Source: Streptomyces sp. DG2A-72
GTDB lineage: Bacteria > Actinomycetota > Actinomycetes > Streptomycetales > Streptomycetaceae
Length of the DNA: 64,000 nt
NCBI RefSeq assembly: GCF_030499575.1
Contig: NZ_JASTLC010000001.1
Location: 2,380,001 to 2,444,000 of the forward strand
Direction: 5' to 3'
The notes beneath the pieces are model-generated. The model was not told where the DNA came from. It saw nothing but the letters and a program-made list of their open reading frames with translations, and did not search any database. The translations under genes were made by a program, and so were the position numbers. Below are positions 17,152-23,787 of this stretch, in pieces (within the stretch, counting starts at the first letter, position 1; each line of letters starts with the position of its first letter).

Positions 17152-17409
17152 CTATCGGCAAGGGCAGGGTTGCTGGGCCGCGGCGATGGCGGCCTCCATA
17201 AGCGCGTCGTACTTCGGGCGCTCGGTCCCTGAGTGGGCGCTGATGTCGTTTTCGACGTACTCGGCGCCGATCTCCCAGACGTTGCCGGCAGCGAAGGCTC
17301 GGGGGTCGTCCATCTGTCGGTCGACACCGCACTTCAGGTCGCGGGGGTCCTCGCTGATACGGGCGTACAGAAACGCCACGGTGCGGGCGGGGGCAAGGTT
17401 GGCGGTCAC
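17152..17409 (-). pseudogene. N-terminal fragment of a serine recombinase (resolvase/integrase)
   Basis: From GTG 17409 the reading is TVAFLYARISEDPRDLKCGV, then DRQMDDPRAFAAGN, WEIGAEYVENDISAHSG and ERPKYDALMEAAIAAA, the first about 85 residues of a large serine recombinase of the type encoded by actinobacterial integrative elements. The catalytic Ser is in YARIS. It ends abruptly after the first helices; the resolvase core end and the C-terminal DNA-binding domain are absent. It marks a past integration event next to the transposase remnants. Confidence 0.7.
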
Positions 17410-17431
17410 ATTTGCTGTGTTACCCGGTGAG

Positions 17432-17625
17432 CTTTGGTGTTCCCGGGCGGCGTGGGCAACACGCGCAAGGACCCGAAGGCGTTCGCCAGCCTGATCCACG
17501 ATGTCGAGACGAAGATCTTCGACGCCCTCCCGGACGAGACCTGGGTCTACCCGGGGCACGGCAACGACACGACCCTGGGCGCGGAGCGACCGCATCTGCC
17601 GGAGTGGCACGCGCGCGGGTGGTGA
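17432..17625 (+). pseudogene. C-terminal fragment of an MBL-fold hydrolase
   Basis: VFPGGVGNTRKDPKAFASLI, then IFDALPDETWVYPGHGNDTT and LGAERPHLPEWHARGW ending in TGA at 17625: the last about 65 residues of a hydroxyacylglutathione-hydrolase-like metallo-beta-lactamase-fold protein, with the metal-ligand His of PGHG. The N-terminal HxHxDH half is missing. It abuts the serine recombinase fragment within about 25 nt, so the recombinase or its element probably replaced the gene's 5' part. Confidence 0.7.
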
Positions 17626-17660
17626 GGTGGTGAGGACAGGCGTGGAGGGCGCGCGCACCC

Positions 17661-17679
17661 CGTGTGAACCTTTCACACG
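17661..17679. repeat. Short perfect hairpin
   Basis: CGTGTGAA-CCT-TTCACACG, 8-bp arms with a 3-nt loop, 36 nt behind the MBL fragment stop. It could have terminated that gene. The rest of the 17626-17886 gap shows nothing else. Confidence 0.5.
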
Positions 17680-17886
17680 CGCCGGAGCCCTGCGCACGCT
17701 CCCGGCGTACGTGGTTGCGCAGTCAACTGGAGACAGCCCCGCGCAGGATGACGGCTCCTGCGTGGCACGGGCCGCCGGTCCTTCGATACCCGCCCTCGGC
17801 CGGCGGCCCCGGCGTATGCCTCACTCGGGGTGCCGCGATCGTGGAAGGGGGGCGGAGGTAAGTGGCAGGCGCCTGGCTGACGGGAC

Positions 17887-18360
17887 TTACGCCTCGGTCT
17901 GCGCCGCGCCGACGAGCGCGGCGACCCGCTCCACGCCGAACACATACCCCTGAACCCCGCAGCCCGCGATGACCCCGTTGGCGCGCAGCGAGACATACGA
18001 GTGGTGCCGGAACGACTCGCGCTGGTGGATGTTGGAGATGTGGACCTCCAACACCGGCATGCCGTCACAGGTGTTGAGTGCGTCCAGAATCGCTACCGAC
18101 GTGTGCGAGTAGGCGCCGGGGTTGATCACGATGCCGCAGTGGTTCAGCCGCGCCTCGTGGATCCAGTCGACCAACTCACCCTCGTGGTTGGACTGCCGGA
18201 AGTCCACCGTGCCGCCGTGCGCTGCCGCCGCCTTGGCGCACATCGCCTCGATGTCGGCGAGCGTGTCGGAGCCGTAGATCTCCGGCTGGCGCTGGCCGAG
18301 CAGGTTCAGGTTGGGGCCGTTGAGGATCATGATCGGGGCGTTGGCCAGGGTGCGGGGCAC
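17887..18360 (-). CDS. aroQ: Type II 3-dehydroquinate dehydratase
   Basis: 157 aa, normal for the dodecameric type II enzyme that converts 3-dehydroquinate to 3-dehydroshikimate in the shikimate pathway. Signatures: [19 protein letters not shown] at the N-terminus with the lid Arg, the active-site His in [12 protein letters not shown], and VEVHISN-type block [20 protein letters not shown]. It is the first clearly intact chromosomal gene to the right of the decayed region. It is transcribed leftward, divergent from the S66 peptidase. Confidence 0.97.
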   Translation of the reverse strand: MPRTLANAPIMILNGPNLNLLGQRQPEIYGSDTLADIEAMCAKAAAAHGGTVDFRQSNHEGELVDWIHEARLNHCGIVINPGAYSHTSVAILDALNTCDGMPVLEVHISNIHQRESFRHHSYVSLRANGVIAGCGVQGYVFGVERVAALVGAAQTEA

Positions 18361-18462
18361 GGTTCCTCCGGTCCGTTACGGGTGGGCGATCCGTCGAGGA
18401 CCGCTGCTCGGACCCGGTTTATCACGGTGCACCGGCAGCGCGACCGGCCCTACCCTCCCTGG

Positions 18463-19506
18463 ATGACGATCTCGTACCCGCCCAAGCCGGCGCCGGGTGA
18501 CCGTATCGCCGTGATCTCGCCGTCCGCCGGTCTCGCCGGGCTCTTCCCGCGCCCGTACGAACTGGGCCTGGAGCGGCTGCGCAAGGAGTTCGGCCTTGAA
18601 CCGGTCGAGTATCCGGCGACCCGGAAGATGGGCTCGACGCCCCAGGAGCGCGCCGACGACATCCACGCGGCCTTCTCCGACCCTGACATCAAGGCAGTCA
18701 TCGCCTCGATCGGCGGCGACGACCAGATCACCGTACTGCCGCTGCTGGACCGGGAGTTGATCCGGGCGAACCCGAAGCCGTTCTTCGGGATGAGCGACAA
18801 CACGAACCTGCTCGCGTATCTGCACAACACGGGGATCGCCGGCTACCACGGCGCGTCCGTGATGGTCGAGCTGGGCCGTCCCGGCGCCATGCACCCGCAG
18901 ACCGCCGACTCCCTGCGGGCAGCGCTGTTCACCTCGGGCGAGTATGAACTGCGGCCCGCCGAGCACTGGCGGGACATCGACCGCGACTGGGCCGATCCGG
19001 CGACCTTCGAGGCGGAACCGGAGACCCGGCCGGGCACCGGATGGACCTGGCGGAACGCCGACCAGGTGGTCGAGGGCCGCAGTTGGGGCGGCTGCTTGGA
19101 GATCCTCGGCTGGCTGCTGATGGCCGACCGGGAGATCTCGCACGACCTCACGGAGTACGACGGCGGAGTGCTGCTGCTGGAGACCTCGGAGGATTTGCCG
19201 GGCAGCGACGAGGTCTTCCGCACCCTGCGGAACATGGGCGAGCGCGGGCTGCTCCAGCGGTTCGCCGCGCTCCTGATGGGGCGCCCCAAGACGTGGTCCT
19301 TCGCGCGCCCCAACAGCCCGGAGGAGAGCGCGCGTTACGCGGCCGGGCAGCGCGAAGCGGTGGTGCGGGCGCTGGAGGCGTACGCCCCTGATCTTCCGGT
19401 GGTCTTCGATGTGGACTTCGGGCACACCGATCCGCAACTCGTCATTCCTTATGGAGGCACGATCCGCGTCGACGGCCCGGCCCGGCGCATCACGGTGACG
19501 TACTGA
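18463..19506 (+). CDS. S66 family LD-carboxypeptidase (MccF-like)
   Basis: 347 aa. The nucleophile Ser111 is in FFGMSDNTNLL; the Glu and His of the Ser-Glu-His triad are likely in LLLETSED and FGHTDPQ. The family cleaves the LD bond of peptidoglycan tetrapeptides, or peptidyl-nucleotide antibiotics in the MccF branch. No signal peptide is seen, so it acts in the cytoplasm. The TGG-ATG start at 18463 gives MTISYPPKPAPGDRIAV, the normal N-terminus. The peptidoglycan-recycling role is inferred. Confidence 0.92.
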   Translation: MTISYPPKPAPGDRIAVISPSAGLAGLFPRPYELGLERLRKEFGLEPVEYPATRKMGSTPQERADDIHAAFSDPDIKAVIASIGGDDQITVLPLLDRELIRANPKPFFGMSDNTNLLAYLHNTGIAGYHGASVMVELGRPGAMHPQTADSLRAALFTSGEYELRPAEHWRDIDRDWADPATFEAEPETRPGTGWTWRNADQVVEGRSWGGCLEILGWLLMADREISHDLTEYDGGVLLLETSEDLPGSDEVFRTLRNMGERGLLQRFAALLMGRPKTWSFARPNSPEESARYAAGQREAVVRALEAYAPDLPVVFDVDFGHTDPQLVIPYGGTIRVDGPARRITVTY

Positions 19507-19568
19507 GGCACGTCCCGCGCCACCGCGCGCTCCCGTAACCGTTGATCACCGTGGGTAGTTGACGCGGC

Positions 19569-20873
19569 ATGCACGACGTACGCACCGTAAGGGCACCCTC
19601 CATGCTGCGGCTCGCGACCGCCTCACTCGCCGGGACGGCCATCGAGTTCTACGACTTCTTCGTCTACGGGACCGCGGCGGCGCTGGTCCTGGGGCCACTG
19701 TTCTTCCCGACGTTCTCACCAGTGGCTGGGACGCTGGCCGCGTTCGGCACGTTCGGCGTGGGGTTCGTCGCCCGGCCGCTCGGCTCGGTGCTGTTCGGGC
19801 ACATCGGGGACCGGCACGGCAGACGTCCGGTCCTCGTCGCGTCGCTGCTCCTCACCGGCGCTTCCACGGTCGCGGTCGGCTGCGTGCCGACGTACGACAC
19901 GATCGGTGTGGCCGCTCCCGTGCTGCTCCTCGTTCTGCGGTTTCTGCAGGGGCTCGGGCTCGGCGGGGAGTGGGGCGGGGCCGTGCTGCTGACGGCGGAG
20001 CACGCGCCCGCCGAACGGCGCGGGCTGTGGTCGAGCTTTCCGCAGGTCGGGCCGGCGCTGGGGTTCCTGCTCGCCAATGGCGTGATGCTGGCCCTGTCGG
20101 CGACGCTGACCGACGCGCAGTTCGCGAGCTGGGGGTGGCGGGTGCCGTTCTGGGCGGCCGGAGTGCTCGCCGTGGCGGGCCTTTGGCTGCGCTCCTCCCT
20201 CACCGAGAGCCCCAGCTTCCTCGAAATCGACGACCACGCGCGCGTGCCGCTCGCGGAAGTGGTGCGCGACCACTGGAGGCTCGTCCTGCTGACCGCCGGT
20301 GCGCTCGCGGTGGGGTACGCGATCTTCTACGCCGTCACGACCTGGTCGCTCGCCTATGCGACGGAGCGGCTCGGGGTGAGCCGTACCGTCATGCTGACCT
20401 GCATCATGGCCGCGGTGGTGGTGAAGGGAGCCCTCACGCCAGTAGCGGCGCTGCTGGGCGACCGCTGCGGCCGACGGCCCCTGTGCCTTGCGGGGTGCGC
20501 TGCCGCCGCCCTGTGGATGTTCCCGATGGTCGCGCTGCTCGCCACGGGGGCGCCGCTGCTGATGTTCCTCGGCTTCCTGGGGGCGATGCTGGCGTTCATC
20601 ACGATGTTCGCCGTGATCGCCGCGTATCTGCCGGAGCTGTACGAGCCGCGGGTGCGTTGCACCGGCGCCGCGGTGGGCTACAACCTCGGCGGGGTCCTCG
20701 GCGGCGCGCTGACCCCGATCGTGGCGACCGCGCTGGCCGAGCAGAGCGGCCGTGTGCCGTGGGGCGTGGCCGCGTATCTGACGGGGATCGCGCTGCTCAG
20801 CCTGGGGTGCTTCGCGCTGCTGCCGGAGACGCGCCCGGTGCGCGTGGTGGCGAAGGAAGCTGCTGTGGGATGA
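19569..20873 (+). CDS. MFS transporter of the metabolite:H+ symporter (MHS) family
   Basis: 434 aa with 12 predicted membrane segments. MHS hallmarks: the N-terminal GTAIEFYDFFVYGTAAAL, the loop GHIGDRHGRRPVL, FLQGLGLGGEWGGA and the second-half repeat LGDRCGRRPLCL. Members import organic acids such as shikimate, citrate or proline/betaine with protons. It follows the peptidase by 62 nt with no clear terminator. The substrate is unknown. Confidence 0.92.
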   Translation: MHDVRTVRAPSMLRLATASLAGTAIEFYDFFVYGTAAALVLGPLFFPTFSPVAGTLAAFGTFGVGFVARPLGSVLFGHIGDRHGRRPVLVASLLLTGASTVAVGCVPTYDTIGVAAPVLLLVLRFLQGLGLGGEWGGAVLLTAEHAPAERRGLWSSFPQVGPALGFLLANGVMLALSATLTDAQFASWGWRVPFWAAGVLAVAGLWLRSSLTESPSFLEIDDHARVPLAEVVRDHWRLVLLTAGALAVGYAIFYAVTTWSLAYATERLGVSRTVMLTCIMAAVVVKGALTPVAALLGDRCGRRPLCLAGCAAAALWMFPMVALLATGAPLLMFLGFLGAMLAFITMFAVIAAYLPELYEPRVRCTGAAVGYNLGGVLGGALTPIVATALAEQSGRVPWGVAAYLTGIALLSLGCFALLPETRPVRVVAKEAAVG

Positions 20874-20876
20874 CGG

Positions 20877-20914
20877 ATGGCGCGTAATCGCTTGCGCAAG
20901 CGATTACGCGCCAT
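20877..20914. terminator. 38-bp perfect palindrome between convergent genes
   Basis: ATGGCGCGTAATCGCTTGC (20877-20895) is followed immediately by its exact reverse complement (20896-20914). It starts 3 nt behind the MHS transporter stop and lies 16 nt before the end of the convergent antiporter gene, so a bidirectional terminator is the simplest role. The core CGCTTGCGCAAGCG also looks like a LacI-family operator, but its place is wrong for promoter control. Confidence 0.7.
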
Positions 20915-20930
20915 GAGTCGATGAATCGTG

Positions 20931-22031
20931 TTATGGATTGATCGCCAGCTCCAAGTACGCCGCGAACAGCACCAGATGAACCCCTCCTTGGAGTGGCGTG
21001 GCCCGTCCTGGCACGACCGTCAGGGAGCTCACCACCACGGTCAGTGCGAGGAGCACCATGTGGGTGGAGCCGAGGCCGAGGACCAGCGGCCCGGACAGCC
21101 AGACCGACGCCAGCGCGACGGAGGGGATGGTCAGGCCGATGCTGGCGATCGCAGAGCCGAGCCCGAGGTTCAGGCTGGTCTGCACCCGGTCGCGGCTGGC
21201 GGAGCGCAGCGCGGCGATGGTCTCGGGAAGCAGCACGAGCAGCGCGATGATCACACCCACGACGGCGTGGTGCAGTCCGGCGGCGGCAACGCCGGACTCG
21301 ATGGTCGGCGACACCCCCTTGGCCAGGCCGACCACGCCGATCAGGGCGAGGCCGAGCAGTCCCAGGCTGATCCCGGCGGCATGGGCGGACGGCGCGTCCG
21401 CGTGGTCGTCGGCGGTGATCACCTCGCCCTGCCGGGTGATCGGGAGGAAGTAGTCACGGTGCCGCACGGTCTGGGTGGCGACGAACAGGCCGTACAGGAT
21501 CAGTGAGGAGAGCGCGGCGAAGGTCAGTTGGACGCCGGAGAACTCGGGGCCGGGCCTGCTCGTGGTGAAGGTCGGCAGGACCAGGCTGAGCGTGGACAGC
21601 GTGGCGACCGTCGCGAGAGCGGCGCCGGTGCCCTCGGGGTTGAAGACGGCCGTGCCGTGACGGATCGAGGCGACCAGGAGGCACAGGCCGACGATGCCGT
21701 TGCAGGTGATCATCACGGCCGCGAAGACCGTGTCCCGGGCGAGGGTGGAACTCTTGTCGCCGCCGTCCGCCATCAAGGTGACGATCAAGGCAACCTCGAT
21801 GATCGTGACGGCGACGGCGAGAACGAGGGAGCCGAAGGGCTCCCCGACCCGGTGGGCGACGACTTCGGCATGGTGGACGGCGGCCAGTACGGCGCCGGCG
21901 AGCACCAGCGTCACCACGGCGACGACAGCGCCGGGCAGGTCTCGCCCCCAGGTGAGAATCAGCAGGATCGCGGCGAGCACCGGCACGAGGAGCGTCCACT
22001 GTGTCGTGAGCGACCTGAGCCGAGCGATCAT
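20931..22031 (-). CDS. Ca2+/H+ (cation/proton) antiporter, CaCA superfamily, ChaA-like
   Basis: 366 aa, about 11 membrane segments. Two CaCA alpha repeats are visible: GEPFGSLVLAVAVTIIEVAL in the first half, with the transport Glu, and LLPETIAALRSASRDRVQTS followed by LNLGLGSAIASIGLTIPSVA in the second. It exports Ca2+ (or Na+/K+) in exchange for protons. It is convergent with the MHS gene across a palindromic terminator. Confidence 0.92.
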   Translation of the reverse strand: MIARLRSLTTQWTLLVPVLAAILLILTWGRDLPGAVVAVVTLVLAGAVLAAVHHAEVVAHRVGEPFGSLVLAVAVTIIEVALIVTLMADGGDKSSTLARDTVFAAVMITCNGIVGLCLLVASIRHGTAVFNPEGTGAALATVATLSTLSLVLPTFTTSRPGPEFSGVQLTFAALSSLILYGLFVATQTVRHRDYFLPITRQGEVITADDHADAPSAHAAGISLGLLGLALIGVVGLAKGVSPTIESGVAAAGLHHAVVGVIIALLVLLPETIAALRSASRDRVQTSLNLGLGSAIASIGLTIPSVALASVWLSGPLVLGLGSTHMVLLALTVVVSSLTVVPGRATPLQGGVHLVLFAAYLELAINP

Positions 22032-22086
22032 GCGGTGATCGTTACAGACCAGAACAGGCCACGCATTCCGGTCCTGCCGCCCGTCC

Positions 22087-22115
22087 GGGCCCCGCGCTCC
22101 GACCCTGCGGGGCCC
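22087..22115 (-). terminator. Hairpin downstream of the 22131-22433 gene
   Basis: GGGCCCCGC (22087-22095) and GCGGGGCCC (22107-22115) pair across an 11-nt loop, 16 nt beyond the stop of the leftward small gene. There is no T-run, as is common for Streptomyces terminators. Confidence 0.55.
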
Positions 22116-22130
22116 TTCCGGGCCGCCGGG

Positions 22131-22433
22131 CTACTTGAGCTCGCGCATGTCCAGCACGTCGCAGTCGGTGTAGGTGCGTTCACCGATGCTCAACGCGCCC
22201 AGCTGCTCCGCCAACTTGGTCGTCTCCGGGTCTTCGCTGTTGCGCATGGCGTCGTCGTACGAGTCGAACTCGAGCACGGCGAGGTAGCGGCGGGGGTTGT
22301 CGCGGTCCTTCAGGAGCATGCGGTGTGTGGGGCCGCCGGCTTTGCCCGCGTTGCGCTGGGCGAACTCCTGGAGCTGTTGCTCCATTTCCTCAAGGCGCTC
22401 GGTCTCGAAGCCGATGATCTGCACGAACTTCAT
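22131..22433 (-). CDS. Small conserved protein, dimeric alpha/beta-barrel (ABM-like) fold likely
   Basis: 100 aa: MKFVQIIGFETERLEEMEQQ, then PTHRMLLKDRDNPRRYLAVL, EFDSYDDAMRNSEDPETTKL and a C-terminal strand. The pattern of strand, long amphipathic helix, R-x-Y-L-x-V-L-E-F strand and DAMRNSEDPE helix is that of ABM/EthD-type ferredoxin-like barrels. ATG 22433 follows GGAGG at 5 nt; an in-frame ATG 12 nt upstream is less well placed. Function not known. Confidence 0.75.
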   Translation of the reverse strand: MKFVQIIGFETERLEEMEQQLQEFAQRNAGKAGGPTHRMLLKDRDNPRRYLAVLEFDSYDDAMRNSEDPETTKLAEQLGALSIGERTYTDCDVLDMRELK

Positions 22434-22494
22434 GGGTGCCTCCACCCGGACGCGGCGTCCCCGGGGCGGGGAACACGCTCAAGACCCAAACAAG

Positions 22495-22539
22495 CACCGG
22501 GAGCGGTGCCCGGCAATTCGCCGCGCACTGCTCCCGGTG
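22495..22539 (-). terminator. Hairpin behind the TerC gene
   Basis: CACCGGGAGCGGTGC (22495-22509) and GCACTGCTCCCGGTG (22525-22539) pair over 15 bp with one G-T, loop 15 nt. On the leftward transcript it is followed by CTTGTTTGG. It lies 26 nt beyond the TerC stop. Confidence 0.65.
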
Positions 22540-22564
22540 ATGGTTGTTTCTACGCCCGAAGCGG

Positions 22565-23566
22565 TCAGGCTTCGATGTCGGCCTTCGGAGCGCCTTCGGC
22601 CTCCTTCTGCGCCTCCTCGGCCGCCGCCTGCTTCTTCGACGCCCGCAGGCTGGTGATCGTGGTGACGATCAGGACGGAGCAGATCACGCCGAGCGAGACC
22701 GGGATGCTGATCTCCGGGACGTGGACGCCGGACTCGTGCAGCGCGTGCAGCACCAGCTTGACGCCGATGAAGCCGAGGATGATCGACAGGCCGTAGCTGA
22801 GGTGGACCAGCTTCTTCAGCAGGCCGCCGAGAAGGAAGTACAGCTGCCGCAGACCCATCAGCGCGAAGGCGTTGGCCGTGAAGACGATGTACGGGTCCTG
22901 GGTCAGGCCGAAGATCGCGGGGATCGAGTCGACCGCGAAGAGCACGTCCGTCATACCGATCGCGAGCATCACGACCAGCATCGGCGTCATGACGCGCTTG
23001 CCGTTCTGCTCGACCCACAGTTTGGTGCCGTGGTAGCGGTCGGCCACACCGAAGCGCCTCTCGGCGGCCTTGAGCAGCTTGTTCTCCTCCCAGTCCTCCT
23101 CGGGCTCGTCGGCCCTGGCCTCCTGGATCAGCTTCCAGGCGGTGTAGATCAAGAAGGCGCCGAAGACGTAGAAGATCCAGAAGAAGCTGGAGATCATCGC
23201 GGCCCCCGCAGCGATGAAGATCGCGCGGAGCGCGAGGGCTACCAGGACGCCGACGAGGAGCACTCGCTGCTGGTACTGCGAGGGCACCGCGAACTTCGCC
23301 ATGATCAGGACGAAGACAAAGAGGTTGTCGACGCTCAGCGACTTCTCGGTGATGAAGCCCGCGAAGAACTCGCCGGCGGGTTGGCCGCCGCCGAAGACGA
23401 GCAGTCCGAGTCCGAAGAGAACGGCCAGGACGATCCAGACGACCGTCCAGATTCCGGCTTCCTTGATCGATACGTCGTGCGGCTTGCGGCCGATGAAGAA
23501 GTCGACCGCGATCAGGGCGGCAAGCCCCACGATGGTCAGGACCCACAGGGTCACGGAAACATCCAC
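22565..23566 (-). CDS. TerC/Alx family integral membrane protein
   Basis: 333 aa, about 9 membrane segments. Family blocks: ITEKSLSVDNLFVFVLIMAK (acidic metal-binding segment), ALRAIFIAAGAAMISSFFWI, MTPMLVVMLAIGMTDVLFAV with DSIPAIFGLTQDPYIVFTAN, and GFIGVKLVLHAL. TerC/Alx/YkoY proteins export Mn2+ or load exported metalloenzymes, and older names link them to tellurite resistance. GTG 23566 follows GGAGG at 4 nt. The 5' leader folds like a yybP-ykoY Mn2+ riboswitch (23610-23710), supporting manganese control. TerD-type genes lie just upstream. Confidence 0.93.
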   Translation of the reverse strand: MDVSVTLWVLTIVGLAALIAVDFFIGRKPHDVSIKEAGIWTVVWIVLAVLFGLGLLVFGGGQPAGEFFAGFITEKSLSVDNLFVFVLIMAKFAVPSQYQQRVLLVGVLVALALRAIFIAAGAAMISSFFWIFYVFGAFLIYTAWKLIQEARADEPEEDWEENKLLKAAERRFGVADRYHGTKLWVEQNGKRVMTPMLVVMLAIGMTDVLFAVDSIPAIFGLTQDPYIVFTANAFALMGLRQLYFLLGGLLKKLVHLSYGLSIILGFIGVKLVLHALHESGVHVPEISIPVSLGVICSVLIVTTITSLRASKKQAAAEEAQKEAEGAPKADIEA

Positions 23567-23609
23567 TGCGCCTCCGGCAGTACGTAACGGCAAATGTCAG
23601 CGTCGTCGC

Positions 23610-23710
23610 TGCCGGAGGTCTCTTCCACCCAAGTGGGCCGACGCCCCGGGATCTGGCCTGATCCGTATTGACGGGTACGCCGCAGTAGACAGGGAGTACT
23701 CCCCTCCGCA
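23610..23710 (-). ncRNA. yybP-ykoY (manganese-sensing) riboswitch candidate
   Basis: In the leader of the TerC gene the transcript begins UGCGGAGG (rc of 23703-23710) and closes about 100 nt later with CCUCCGGCA (rc of 23610-23618), giving an 8-bp P1 with one bulged G. Directly inside P1 are GGGAGUA on the 5' side and AGAGACC on the 3' side, the two internal-loop signatures of this class, with a GGGGCGUCGGCCCA helix between. Placement upstream of a TerC/Alx gene is the classical context. The fold was made by hand. Confidence 0.7.
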
Positions 23711-23787
23711 CGAAAAACAGTACCCAATCACCAAGGAAAGGTAAAGCGCTTGGCAAAAGAAAGGCCAAAACACCTGGTCAGATGGCT

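Noticed and set aside
18001..18462. N-terminal extension of the S66 peptidase frame over aroQ
   Set aside because: The frame is open by chance opposite aroQ; homologues start at MTISYPPKPAPGD (18463).
19559..20887. 442-aa frame overlapping the MHS transporter on the same strand
   Set aside because: Its translation is very Arg-rich without membrane segments, while the other frame gives a complete 12-helix transporter.
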